DNA from: CAZCGA01 sp964498075 | Lineage (GTDB): Bacteria; Desulfobacterota; Binatia; HRBIN30 | Assembly: GCA_964498075.1 (NCBI GenBank) | Contig: CAZCGA010000004.1 | Coordinates: 37,684 to 101,683, forward strand | Reading direction: 5' to 3' | DNA: 64,000 bases | In this document: positions 42,836 through 51,062 of the stretch, one piece after another | How the letters are laid out: each line of letters begins with the position of its first letter | Position numbering within the stretch: position 1 is the stretch's first letter | Made by a program: the position numbers and the translations under genes | Notes under the pieces: generated by a model | Told to the model about the DNA's origin: nothing | Database searches by the model: none | The model's input: the letters and a program-made list of their open reading frames with translations, nothing else

Positions 42836-44671
42836 CTACAGCTGCGGCTTGCAGACGAGGCTCAGCGAGTCGACGTCGCTAGCAAGTCGCCGTCGCGTCA
42901 GCGGGCCGCTGGACGTTCTGGCGGCGAGCCGCAGAATCCTTTCGCCTCTCGTGAATCCACTGGCCGTCTGGCGCAGAGGAACTCTGATTGACACCGAGCG
43001 TGTGCACTGGTTCTGGGTCTCGAACGGTGGGATGAAAATAGTCGTCGATCGGCAATGCCCGTCCCTTCTTCCCGGCACGGAGTCGCAGTCACGATCCCCC
43101 ATACAGCCGCGGTAATACTGTGGGCCGTAATTCATGCACTGCCCCTCTTGCACCATCTGGCCGAGACTAGAAAGCGCGGCCTGCAATGCCAGACGGTTTG
43201 CTGCATCGGTCCCATCGGTTGTACCGGCGCGCGGCCGCAGGAGTTGCACCTCGCGCACTTCGCTCGGCGTGCACCTGAATCGTGCATCCACAACGTTGAA
43301 GCAGAGCGCGACGTGAAACGTGCATGCTTTGTCGGTGGTTCCGCCCCCGAAGTCGCAGGTCGGGTCGTCATCCGTGCAATGAATGCGGTTCGGTGGGAGC
43401 CCGTCGCTGCCGGGCGTTTGAACGGAAGCGGTCAGCCACTCATGTGTGCAGTTGGCGCGAGCGCCGTTGCCGGGGATCAGCTTATCGACTTCCACCTGAC
43501 AGGCGCCGGAACATCCGTCACCGGTGGTAGCGTTGCCGTCGTCGCATTGTTCGCTCGGCTGCAAAATACCGTCGCCGCAGGCCGGCGTAGAAGTCGGCGT
43601 GTTCGTCGGCGTCGGCGTGTTCGTCGGCGTGGCGGTCGGAGTCTGCGTTGGACAATTCTCGACGCACGCAATGGCGATGCCGAGAGACCCGGACGGCACG
43701 TCGAAACTGTCCACCACCGTATTGATAGCGGTATCGATCACAAGCACAGTGGCGGAATCCAAATGCGTCACGTAGGCAAACGCACCGTCGGGGGTGATGG
43801 CAACAGCGCGAGGCTCGTCGTTGTCGGGAATCACTTCAATGACGGCATCGCTAGCCGTGTCGATCACCGAGATTCCGCGTCCCGGTGCTGGAACGTCGTT
43901 GCCGGTGGTTACGTACAGGTGACGACCATCAGGCGTAATTGCGATACCCTCATTAGGGCCTGACCCTAGCGGGATCGTAGCGCTGAGCATGTTTGTCGCA
44001 GTGTCGATGACCGAAACACTGTCCGAGTTGTTGTTGGTGACATAGACGCGGCTACCGTCTGGACTAACGGTAACACCCTCTGGGCTGTTGCCCACCGATA
44101 CCGTAGCCGTAACCGTGTTCGTTGCGGTGTCGATGACCGAGACGAAACCTGGGTGGAAAACCTGCTGCGTCACGTAAACATGAGCTCCGTCAGGTGTGAT
44201 GGCGACACGATACGGGCCGGCCGCGACGGGGATGGTCCTTGCGAGGGTATTCGAGGCCGTATCGATTACGGAGACGGTACCCGGCGTGTTCCAGTTCGCG
44301 ACGTACGCGGCGGAGCCGTCGGGAGTGATGGCAATGCCGAATCCATTGCCGGGTACCGGGATAGTAGTCACGGCCGCGTTGGTGGCGGTGTTGATTACAG
44401 TAACGCTGCCCGACGTGATGCCTGGAACAGTGCCGGCATAGTTGGCAACGTAGGCGAATGCGCCGTCTGGGCTGATCGCGATATCTTCACCGGAACCGTC
44501 GGAGAACGTCGGAACGGGCGTCGTAACGGTGTTGGTGCTGATATCAACAACAGACAATGGTTTGCTCAAGATGTACGCTAGGACCTTCGCTGTTGTGCCC
44601 GAGGGCTGCCCCTGAGTCGGAGTTGTCGACCCGAGGATTGCAAACGCTACCACCATCCCCGTTGCACGCAT
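42836..44671 (-). CDS. Secreted YVTN beta-propeller protein with DUF4215 and shared Cys-rich domain
   Basis: A 611-residue exported protein. After a signal peptide (MVVAFAILGSTTPTQG), seven YVTN/NHL-type blades of ~42 residues span ~35-345 (VIDTATNTVTATVSVGNSPE, GVTVSPDGSRVYVTNNNSDS are typical). A short Thr-Pro linker leads to DUF4215 (CGDGILQPSEQCDDGN) and then a ~220-residue Cys-rich domain with KLIPGNG, CTDDDPTCDFG, CTFHVALCFNVVDARFRC, CDSVPGRRDGHC and LSLVCKP, homologous to the C-terminus of the protein at 39106-41343. AAAGGGGG precedes ATG 44671. It is cargo of the integrative element; adhesive or binding function is inferred. Confidence 0.88.
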   Translation of the reverse strand: MRATGMVVAFAILGSTTPTQGQPSGTTAKVLAYILSKPLSVVDISTNTVTTPVPTFSDGSGEDIAISPDGAFAYVANYAGTVPGITSGSVTVINTATNAAVTTIPVPGNGFGIAITPDGSAAYVANWNTPGTVSVIDTASNTLARTIPVAAGPYRVAITPDGAHVYVTQQVFHPGFVSVIDTATNTVTATVSVGNSPEGVTVSPDGSRVYVTNNNSDSVSVIDTATNMLSATIPLGSGPNEGIAITPDGRHLYVTTGNDVPAPGRGISVIDTASDAVIEVIPDNDEPRAVAITPDGAFAYVTHLDSATVLVIDTAINTVVDSFDVPSGSLGIAIACVENCPTQTPTATPTNTPTPTNTPTSTPACGDGILQPSEQCDDGNATTGDGCSGACQVEVDKLIPGNGARANCTHEWLTASVQTPGSDGLPPNRIHCTDDDPTCDFGGGTTDKACTFHVALCFNVVDARFRCTPSEVREVQLLRPRAGTTDGTDAANRLALQAALSSLGQMVQEGQCMNYGPQYYRGCMGDRDCDSVPGRRDGHCRSTTIFIPPFETQNQCTRSVSIRVPLRQTASGFTRGERILRLAARTSSGPLTRRRLASDVDSLSLVCKPQL

Positions 44672-44693
44672 TGAAGCCCCCTTTCGTTGCTGC

Positions 44694-45593
44694 TCACGTC
44701 TCGGCGTGTCGTCTTCTCTTTCTGCGGTACGCCGAAGATCTCGCGCGCGGGCCAGCCTTCACACCGCACTGCCCGCAGAAACTGCGCTCACCGGCTCTCG
44801 GCCAGCGCGATGGGGAATAGAATTGCCTGCACCAGTGGCACGTTGCCAATGCACGTACGCCGGTAATCTCCATCGCAAGCTGAAACGCCAAGAAACTAAA
44901 CAAATGTCCACCACCAAAATTGAATTGTGGTGCTCGATTTGACGAGCTGTTCACGCGCAGCGTAGGGCCACTGTCTTCAAGCCACACGTTGACGTGTTGA
45001 CTGACCATCTGCCACCGGGCGTTCTGGGGAGGGGGAGGCCCACCGAGCGCCGACCACCATTCGGGGCTTACAGGATACCCCGCCTTGAGCGCGCCAGCGA
45101 TGCGGCACAACGACGCCGCCTCTCGTGCATAATGCTGGTAACCTCTGACGGGTTCCCGAACCCACTCTACCGGGTGTCCATCAGCACCGGGCTCAAACCT
45201 GTCGGATTCGGGAAAGCAGTGCACGAAACTAGCCCGCCGAAGTTCATCGGTCGGCACGGCCCCTGCACCCCAGCGATGAGTCATGACGCGCCCATGATCG
45301 CAAAGATAAAGCGCTCCGTGGTGCTTGATGAACGCAACTACATCCGCTGCCGTCTTGTCCTCTAGCGCAAGGAACTCGCGAAAGACTAAGCTGACTTCCC
45401 AGCGTTCCCGACCGCGGTCAGATTCCTCGATTTCCGCCGACCTAAACGATCCGGCGACCGTATGTTCCTCCCGACACAAGCGCCCGAATGGCCACCGCAC
45501 CCACTCTCCGTCCGTGCAAACTTCGTGGGGAGGAGGCACCCACCACTTCCCCCACTGCGTGGGTTTATCAATGAGGGTGGTCGCTCGTCTCAT
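44694..45593 (-). CDS. Hypothetical protein with C-terminal zinc ribbon (element cargo)
   Basis: A 299-residue cytoplasmic protein. The first 220 residues are Trp-rich with no recognised fold (WGKWWVPPPHEVCTDGEWVRWPFG, VVAFIKHHGALYLCDHGRV). The C-terminus has CHWCRQFYSP and SFCGQCGVKAGPRARS before a basic RRKRRR stretch, a treble-clef/CGNR-like zinc site suited to nucleic-acid binding. It starts divergently from the replication block (73-bp gap to the next gene) and precedes the beta-propeller gene by 22 bp, so the two cargo genes are probably co-transcribed. No defence or toxin motif is recognised. Confidence 0.65.
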   Translation of the reverse strand: MRRATTLIDKPTQWGKWWVPPPHEVCTDGEWVRWPFGRLCREEHTVAGSFRSAEIEESDRGRERWEVSLVFREFLALEDKTAADVVAFIKHHGALYLCDHGRVMTHRWGAGAVPTDELRRASFVHCFPESDRFEPGADGHPVEWVREPVRGYQHYAREAASLCRIAGALKAGYPVSPEWWSALGGPPPPQNARWQMVSQHVNVWLEDSGPTLRVNSSSNRAPQFNFGGGHLFSFLAFQLAMEITGVRALATCHWCRQFYSPSRWPRAGERSFCGQCGVKAGPRARSSAYRRKRRRHAET

Positions 45594-45665
45594 GCGTCAC
45601 GCTCAAATCACGCCGGGTGGACTGATGCCCTCCGACTCGCAATTCTTACCGCGCAGGAGGAACCT

Positions 45666-45854
45666 ATGAGAAACAAGCGTTATACGCAACTCATCGCAGT
45701 GAGATTGAGTCCCGCTCTGCACCGACGCGCGACCCGCGTCGCGGCGAGGCGCGAACAGCGCTTGAGTGAATTTGTTCGCGCCGCGCTACGCGAGTACGTC
45801 GTGCGACTAGAGCCAACCGGTGGGGCGGCGGATGGACGGCGCGCGGGCAGCTGA
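45666..45854 (+). CDS. Ribbon-helix-helix (CopG/Arc-type) regulator
   Basis: A 62-residue protein with a strong AGGAGG upstream of ATG 45666. [20 protein letters not shown] then [20 protein letters not shown] shows the beta-strand followed by two helices of the RHH DNA-binding fold. It overlaps the primase gene start by 23 bases and heads the plus-strand block, so it probably controls the divergent promoter region 45594-45665. Confidence 0.7.
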   Translation: MRNKRYTQLIAVRLSPALHRRATRVAARREQRLSEFVRAALREYVVRLEPTGGAADGRRAGS

Positions 45855-46731
45855 GCACACGCCGACAACTGCGGCAGACATCGCCGCTGCCGTCGAGGGG
45901 CGACGGAGTGGCGACGGGTGGCTGGTGCGCTGCCCAGCGCACGATGACCGCACACCGTCGCTGTCCATCGCCGAACGCGACGGCCGCATGCTCCTGCACT
46001 GCCACGCGGGGTGCTCGCAGGCGGCGGTGATCACAGCTCTACACGAGCGCGGGCTGTGGCCAGCGGCAGGCACTGCACGCGCAGCGCTGCGCACGCGCCG
46101 GGATGACGTGCCGGCGCCAGAGCTCAACAGGCGCACGGCGGCAGCGCTTCGTATCTGGGGCCAGTCCCAGCCTGCGGCCGGCACCCTCGTGGAGCAGTAT
46201 CTCCGATCACGCGGCATCGAGATCGCGGCCATACCCGAGATGGTGCGCTACCACCCGGCACTGCGGTACGACGACGACAGAACGCTGCCCGCGATGGTGG
46301 CGGCGGTGCAGCACGTGAGCGGCGCCGTGGTGGCGATACATCGGACCTACTTGCGAGCAGACGGCACCAGCAAGGCGGAGATCGACCCGGCGAAGAAGAT
46401 GCTCGGTCCGACCAAGGGCGGTGCGGTGCGTCTGACTGAGGCCAGCGAGACTCTGGTGATCGCCGAGGGCATCGAGACGGCCTTGAGCGTTCACGTCGCG
46501 ACAGGGCTCCCGACGTGGGCGGCGTTGTCCGCGCCAGGCATTGCCTCGCTCATCTTGCCGCCGCGCCCAGCCGCGGCGGACGTACTGATCTTTGCGGACC
46601 ACGATTCGGCAGGCATCGCGGCCGCAGAGAAAGCAGCCAGCCGCTGGCACGGGGAGGGCCGATTTGTGCGCATAGCCCTCCCCCCAAAGCCAGGGGCCGA
46701 CTTCAACGATCTGCTGCGGGGCGCGGCATGA
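45832..46731 (+). CDS. CHC2 zinc-finger / Toprim primase-like protein
   Basis: A 299-residue protein of the type found in phages and mobile islands. The N-terminal zinc finger has [18 protein letters not shown] with CHAGC downstream (C-x-H...C-x-x-x-C). The Toprim domain (~200-290) has [20 protein letters not shown] (catalytic Glu) and [20 protein letters not shown] (DxD). ATG 45832 is preferred over an upstream GTG at 45820. It makes primers for element replication with the DUF3987 protein, whose start overlaps its stop (ATGA). Confidence 0.88.
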   Translation: MDGARAAEHTPTTAADIAAAVEGRRSGDGWLVRCPAHDDRTPSLSIAERDGRMLLHCHAGCSQAAVITALHERGLWPAAGTARAALRTRRDDVPAPELNRRTAAALRIWGQSQPAAGTLVEQYLRSRGIEIAAIPEMVRYHPALRYDDDRTLPAMVAAVQHVSGAVVAIHRTYLRADGTSKAEIDPAKKMLGPTKGGAVRLTEASETLVIAEGIETALSVHVATGLPTWAALSAPGIASLILPPRPAAADVLIFADHDSAGIAAAEKAASRWHGEGRFVRIALPPKPGADFNDLLRGAA

Positions 46732-48221
46732 ACGAAGGAGCGGAAGCGATTCGCGAGGCTGCAGCGAACGCGAACGAGTACACACCACCGCCTCCTCGTC
46801 CGTTGTTTCGCGAGATTCCTGATCCAGAGCCCTTTCCTGTCGATGCTCTCGATGACGTGCTCGCTCAAGCGGCGCGTGCGATTCACGACATCACGCAGGC
46901 GCCGCTCGCGCTGTGCGCACAGAGCGTTCTGTCGGCGGCGACCCTGGCTGCCCAGGGAGTGGCGAATGTCCGGTTGCCGCATGGCGCCGTGCGGCCGTTG
47001 TCAAATTTCCATGTCGCAGTCGCAGAAACGGGGGAGCGAAAAACCGCTGCGGACGACATAGCGAGCGAACCGATTCGGCTGCGCGAAGCCGAACTTGCGA
47101 TCGCGTACAAGGCCGATCTTGTGGAGCACGAAGCACAAAGCGCGGTGTATGAAGCGGAGTGGAAGAAGATCGCGAGCGACAGGAAACTATCCTGCGGCGC
47201 GAAGAGACAGGGGCTTGCGGATCTTGGACGTAAGCCGGAGCCACCGCCCTTTCCCATGATTGTCTGCCCAGAGCCGACCTACGAGGGGCTGTTTCGCTTG
47301 CTTCGCTTCGGGAAGCACAGCGTCGGCATCTTCTCGAATGAAGGTGGCCAACTGATCGGCGGCCATGCTCTGAACGAGGAGAACCGCCTCAAGACCGCAG
47401 CGGGCTTGTCAGAGGGATGGGACGGGAAGCCGTGGAAACGGGTGCGTGGCGGTGATGGTCTGATCGTGCTTCCGAATCGGCGGGTGACACTGAACCTCAT
47501 GGTCCAGCCGATGGTTGCGAGTCAGCTTCTCGCCGACCCGTTGCTGCGGGACCAGGGCCTCCTCTCAAGGATTCTCGTAGCTGCACCGCCGCCGGCGTCG
47601 GGGACTCGCTTCTGGAAAGAGCCGCAGCCCCAGAGCCGGCGGGCGCTGGATTTCTACTCGCAAAGGGTGCTCGACAATCTGCGACGCTCGACCGTTGGGG
47701 ACGACGAAGAGTTGCCCGCCATGGCCCTCACGCCGACTGCGCGCAAATTGTGGACTGCCTTTGCTGACTCGATCGAGAAGCAAATCGCTCCCGAAGGCGC
47801 GCTGAGCGGCATCCGGGGACTCGCAAACAAAGCAGCAGAGCACTCGGCGCGCATTGCCGGGGTGTTGAAGATCATCGCAGACCCGGACGGGCGCGAAATT
47901 CAAGCGGTAGCGCTCACGGCGGCTATTGAGCTGGTTCAGTTCTATCTGAGCGAAGCGGTCCGCTTACACGAGGGCACAAAAGTCAACGCCGATCTGCAGC
48001 AAGCTGCGCGGCTTCTGCGTTGGTTGCACACATCCTGGGCAGAGGAGGTAGTCTCACTCGTTGATATCTACCAACGCGGCCCCCGAGAGATTCGCGACAA
48101 AACCGACGCGACTGCTGCGGCTACCATTCTGCAGGATCATGCCTGGCTCGTGCGCCTCGACGGCGTGCATGTTGTAGCTGGGATTCGCCGCCAAGACGTG
48201 TGGCGGATTCGGAAGTCGTGA
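46728..48221 (+). CDS. DUF3987 (YfjI-family) replication-associated protein
   Basis: A 497-residue protein of the DUF3987 family, which regularly follows Toprim primases in prophages, satellites and integrative elements. Visible segments are [41 protein letters not shown] in the P-loop-like position, and [20 protein letters not shown] then [13 protein letters not shown]. It is thought to be an ATPase/helicase-like partner; the activity is not proven. Four-base ATGA overlap with the primase gene. Confidence 0.85.
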   Translation: MNEGAEAIREAAANANEYTPPPPRPLFREIPDPEPFPVDALDDVLAQAARAIHDITQAPLALCAQSVLSAATLAAQGVANVRLPHGAVRPLSNFHVAVAETGERKTAADDIASEPIRLREAELAIAYKADLVEHEAQSAVYEAEWKKIASDRKLSCGAKRQGLADLGRKPEPPPFPMIVCPEPTYEGLFRLLRFGKHSVGIFSNEGGQLIGGHALNEENRLKTAAGLSEGWDGKPWKRVRGGDGLIVLPNRRVTLNLMVQPMVASQLLADPLLRDQGLLSRILVAAPPPASGTRFWKEPQPQSRRALDFYSQRVLDNLRRSTVGDDEELPAMALTPTARKLWTAFADSIEKQIAPEGALSGIRGLANKAAEHSARIAGVLKIIADPDGREIQAVALTAAIELVQFYLSEAVRLHEGTKVNADLQQAARLLRWLHTSWAEEVVSLVDIYQRGPREIRDKTDATAAATILQDHAWLVRLDGVHVVAGIRRQDVWRIRKS

Positions 48222-48223
48222 CC

Positions 48224-48781
48224 ATGCCAACGTTCGAGAAGTTCGACCCGCATGCCTTTCTCACGGGACACGGCCGCCCGGCTTTAGCCGGTTTAGCCAC
48301 TTTAGCCGCAGGAGAGGGTGGTTTTGCGCCGGCCGATGATGCGGCAGAGCAACAGAAGAGCAATCCGGATCAGACTCTGAAAAGCGGAGATCACGAGGCT
48401 GCCCCGGCTAAAGTGGCTAGAGCGGCTAAAGTTCAGTCACCGGGCACCGCCAACGCAGTGCTCAGCCCAGCCGACTGCCTCGAACTGCTCACCGAGCTGC
48501 ACGCCGAGCTTCGGTCCGCCTACGTCGAGGGGGGCTTGCCGTGGGCCATGGCGAACCTGCCCGAGCTGGCCCGCCGGTTCCGGGACACCGAGGCCGCCAT
48601 TGATCGCCTGGCCGGAGCACGACCGACCGAGGCGGAATTCCGCCAGGCCCTGGCTGCCCATGCCGCCGTTTGGCGCGAGCTGATCGCCCGCTATCGCGCC
48701 AGCCAGGAGCGGCAAGCGGAGCACGCCGACCCCATGCCCGAGCTGCCCCTCGACGCTGTCGCCGCCGTGCGGAAGCTGTAG
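48224..48781 (+). CDS. Hypothetical protein of the integrative element
   Basis: A 185-residue protein beginning two bases after the DUF3987 stop. The N-terminal ~75 residues are low-complexity (Ala/Gly-rich, with TTTAGCC repeats in the DNA around 48285-48435); the rest is helical (LELLTELHAELRSAYVEGGL, LPELARRFRDTEAAIDRLAG). No family is recognised. Position between replication and excision genes suggests an accessory replication or regulatory role. Confidence 0.6.
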   Translation: MPTFEKFDPHAFLTGHGRPALAGLATLAAGEGGFAPADDAAEQQKSNPDQTLKSGDHEAAPAKVARAAKVQSPGTANAVLSPADCLELLTELHAELRSAYVEGGLPWAMANLPELARRFRDTEAAIDRLAGARPTEAEFRQALAAHAAVWRELIARYRASQERQAEHADPMPELPLDAVAAVRKL

Positions 48782-48783
48782 CC

Positions 48784-49170
48784 ATGGCGCGCGTCCTCCC
48801 GATCGCACCGGCGCTGCCTAGCTTGGGCGCGCTGGCCACAACGCTGAGGCGCTACGCGACCGCGCTACCGGCGGAAGAGTTGCCGGCGCTGGTGGGCGAA
48901 CTGGAAGCGGCAAAGGCGCTGGCGTGGGTGCGGCTGACGACTCCTGAGTCACGCCAACCCGCCGCTGAGCCGGGCCGGTTGCTCAATGCCAAGGCCATGG
49001 CCGAGTGCCTCCAGGTGCCCGAGAGCTGGCTTAGGGAGCACGCGCGCCGGGGGCGAATCCCGTGTGTGCACGTTGGCCGCTACACGCGGTTCGATGCGGA
49101 GTGTGTCCGGCGCGCCCTTGACGCGAGCGGCGAAGGTGTGATTTCTCGGGGCCGAAACCCGGCCGCTTGA
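48784..49170 (+). CDS. Helix-turn-helix protein, excisionase-like
   Basis: A 128-residue protein. The C-terminal half has LLNAKAMAECLQVPESWLRE then HARRGRIPCVHVGRYTRFDAECVRRAL, the MerR/Xis-type winged helix (HTH_17) used by excisionases and AlpA-like activators; the N-terminal half is helical. It starts two bases after the preceding stop and ends where the promoter for the last two genes begins. It is the likely recombination-directionality factor for the integrase. Confidence 0.75.
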   Translation: MARVLPIAPALPSLGALATTLRRYATALPAEELPALVGELEAAKALAWVRLTTPESRQPAAEPGRLLNAKAMAECLQVPESWLREHARRGRIPCVHVGRYTRFDAECVRRALDASGEGVISRGRNPAA

Positions 49171-49195
49171 CAGACGATACAGGTGTCTGTATCAT
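49167..49195 (+). promoter_or_regulatory. Sigma70 promoter with overlapping palindromic operator
   Basis: TTGACA (49167-49172), 17-bp spacer, TATCAT (49190-49195): a near-consensus promoter. Overlapping the -10 box is an inverted repeat, GATACAG (49176-49182) and CTGTATC (49187-49193), with a further ACAGATAC half-site at 49197-49204. The start codon at 49206 is only 10 bases past the -10 box, so the mRNA should be leaderless or nearly so. Autoregulation by the RHH protein is likely. Confidence 0.8.
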
Positions 49196-49205
49196 TACAG
49201 ATACG

Positions 49206-49388
49206 ATGGAACCTACACAGAAAACCAACCTGTTTGTTGATCCCGAACTGTGGCGCGCGCTGCGGGTGCGGGCGCTCGAAGAGGGCACCACAGCGACCGA
49301 GTTGCTCAACCGTGCGTTGGCCGAATTCTTGGGCCGCAAGGCGCAGACCGGGCGCCGATCACCCAAGGCCGGCAAAAGGGGCAAGTAA
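49206..49388 (+). CDS. Ribbon-helix-helix protein (second)
   Basis: A 60-residue protein: KTNLFVDPELWRALRVRALE then TTATELLNRALAEFLGRK, an RHH fold with a basic tail. It starts directly downstream of the strong promoter/operator and three bases before the integrase gene, with no ribosome binding site of its own, consistent with leaderless translation. It probably represses its own promoter and so the integrase. Confidence 0.7.
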   Translation: MEPTQKTNLFVDPELWRALRVRALEEGTTATELLNRALAEFLGRKAQTGRRSPKAGKRGK

Positions 49389-49390
49389 CC

Positions 49391-50599
49391 ATGGCGTGTG
49401 TGAAGCGCAGACGGAACCGCTGGGTAGTTGACTTTCGGGATCAAGACGGCGTGCGACGCTGGCAGAGCTACGAGACACGTGATGAGGCCGACGCGGCGCT
49501 GTCAAAGCTGGTGCCGGCGGTACGGCAAGGCACCTATCGGGCGCCATCGGCGCTCCCGACGCTGGAAGCCGTGGCGCGCGACTGGTTCGCGACCAAGGCC
49601 GGGCATCGGGTGAGCAGCCAAGCCGGGTGGCAAGTGCATCTCGACCGGCATATCCTGCCCGCGCTGGGCAAGCGTCGCATCGACAAGATTGGCGTGGCGG
49701 ACGTGGACGCCTTCCGGGACAATCGGCGCGCGGCAGGTCTGGCGCCGCAAACCGTCAACAAGCTCCTGACAACGCTCGCCGCGATCTTCACCTGTGCCCA
49801 ACGGCGGGAGCTGATCACACGCAATCCCGCGACCGTGACCGAGCGCTGCCGACTGAACGCCGATGAACTGGCGATGGAAACGCTGCTCACGGACGCCGAC
49901 GACAGCAACGAGAGCGTGAGCCCGGGCGACGTGCTCTCACCGGAAGAGGCGGCGCGCCTGATCGCCGCGGCCGCGCCGGGCTTCGCCAAGACCTTCTTGC
50001 TCACGGCCGTGCTCACCGGTGCGCGCGTCGGCGAGCTGACGGCGCTGACCTGGGATGACGTCAACTTCGCCACCGGGCGCCTGAGCATTCGGCGCTCCGT
50101 CTCGTGGGCGAAGCTACGGGACCAGAAGGACAGCAAGCCGCGGTTCTATGAGCCCAAGACGCCAGCCGGCAAGCGGACCATCGACTTGGCGCCGGAGCTG
50201 GTTTCAGCGCTGAAGCCCTGGAAGCTGGCGTGTCCGAAGGGGCCGCTCAGCCTCGTGTTCCCGACCGAAGACGGCACGCCGAAGCACCGGAGCACGATCA
50301 CGCACCACGGCTTGCGGCCGGCGCTGATCGCGGCGGGCCTGCCACAGGTGACGCTGCATTCACTGCGCCACACCTGTGCGTCGGCGTTGATCCTGGCTGG
50401 TACCGACTGCCTGGAGGTGGCGAAGTTTCTCGGACACGCGAAGCCCACCGTCACCATGTCGGTCTACGCGCACTGGTTCAACACGCGCAAGACGGCGGGC
50501 ACCATGGCGGCCGTCGCCGGGGCCGTCTTTGGTGCCCTTGGTAGCAGTTTGGTAGCAGTTGGTGGTGCTCCCACCCTCGCGACTGGAGAAAACGCTTGA
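49391..50599 (+). CDS. int: Tyrosine site-specific integrase
   Basis: A 402-residue phage-type integrase. It has an N-terminal arm-binding domain (RNRWVVDFRDQDGVRRWQSY), a SAM-like core-binding domain (~70-150) and a catalytic domain with Arg in LTGARVGELTALTW, HxxR in LHSLRHTCAS, His in LGHAKPTVTMSVYAHW and nucleophile Tyr in the same segment. It catalyses integration into tRNA-Arg(CCT), whose 3' end lies 8 bp beyond its stop. Paired GGTAGCA iterons are embedded in its 3' coding end. It is driven by the promoter at 49167. Confidence 0.95.
   Translation: MACVKRRRNRWVVDFRDQDGVRRWQSYETRDEADAALSKLVPAVRQGTYRAPSALPTLEAVARDWFATKAGHRVSSQAGWQVHLDRHILPALGKRRIDKIGVADVDAFRDNRRAAGLAPQTVNKLLTTLAAIFTCAQRRELITRNPATVTERCRLNADELAMETLLTDADDSNESVSPGDVLSPEEAARLIAAAAPGFAKTFLLTAVLTGARVGELTALTWDDVNFATGRLSIRRSVSWAKLRDQKDSKPRFYEPKTPAGKRTIDLAPELVSALKPWKLACPKGPLSLVFPTEDGTPKHRSTITHHGLRPALIAAGLPQVTLHSLRHTCASALILAGTDCLEVAKFLGHAKPTVTMSVYAHWFNTRKTAGTMAAVAGAVFGALGSSLVAVGGAPTLATGENA
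50540..50557. repeat. Paired GGTAGCA iterons, right end of element
   Basis: GGTAGCA at 50540-50546 and 50551-50557 with the same 11-bp period as the left-end copies, 50 bp inside the right attachment repeat and within the integrase coding sequence. Confidence 0.65.
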
Positions 50600-50606
50600 A
50601 AATCAA

Positions 50607-50648
50607 TGCCCCCGGCGCGACTCGAACGCGCGGCCCCAGGATTAGGAA
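50607..50648. repeat. Right attachment site (attR) within tRNA-Arg
   Basis: A 42-bp exact copy of 41592-41633, forming the discriminator base, acceptor 3' strand, T-arm and part of the anticodon arm of the intact tRNA. Confidence 0.92.
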
Positions 50649-50680
50649 TCCTGTGCTCTATCCACCTGAGCTACGGGGGC
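50607..50680 (-). tRNA. tRNA-Arg (anticodon CCT)
   Basis: The reverse strand folds as a cloverleaf: acceptor GCCCCCG/CGGGGGC, D-arm GCTC...GAGC, anticodon stem CAGGA/TCCTG with loop TTCCTAA (anticodon CCT), and T-arm GCGCG TTCGAGT CGCGC. CCA is not encoded. It is the integration target of the adjacent element; the gene is regenerated intact at the right junction. Confidence 0.95.
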
Positions 50681-51062
50681 GCGGTGGAGCGGCGAGTCGA
50701 GGGATCTTACCGGGAACAGCACGGCCGCAGCAAGGCCCTCGCCGCCGCGCGATGATTCGTCGCGCATGCCAAGCCCCTGATCTTCAGCATTCGCACGCCG
50801 CGTGAAACCAGCTGAGACTTTTTCTCAGTCGTGAGACGATCGCGTGCTGCCTTGTCGCGTGCCCTCCAGCGACTCACGGCGGCGCGCCACTTGCTCTACG
50901 CTAGTCGCTGTGAAACCGGATCCGAGCTTTGACCGCAGCCCGATGATCACCATCCGGGAGGTGACGCGGGCCAGCGACCTGAGTCGCGTGTGCTTCTACC
51001 CGTCACTCCGGCGCGCCACTGCGGCGGGCGAACGGAGCGTCAGGTAGTCAGCGGAGGAAGAC
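50681..51062. other. Intergenic region between tRNA-Arg and FNR-type regulator
   Basis: About 380 bp. CTGAGA (50812-50817) and TCTCAG (50823-50828) form a small hairpin. It should contain the tRNA promoter (minus strand) and the regulator promoter; I find no perfect TTGAT-N4-ATCAA FNR box and no credible gene. Confidence 0.5.

Larger units (their letters stand above)
41593..50648 (+). mobile_element. 9.0-kb integrative element in tRNA-Arg(CCT)
   Basis: The region lies between 42-bp perfect direct repeats (41592-41633 and 50607-50648); the right copy is the 3' half of an intact tRNA-Arg(CCT). A tyrosine integrase gene ends 8 bp from the tRNA. Contents: TerS-like HTH, zinc-knuckle protein, two minus-strand cargo genes, and a plus-strand block (ribbon-helix-helix, CHC2/Toprim primase, DUF3987 protein, hypothetical, Xis-like HTH, second ribbon-helix-helix, integrase). 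No capsid, tail or conjugation genes are seen. Gene set and size resemble a phage satellite or mobilisable island; the boundaries are well supported, the class is inference. Confidence 0.9.
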
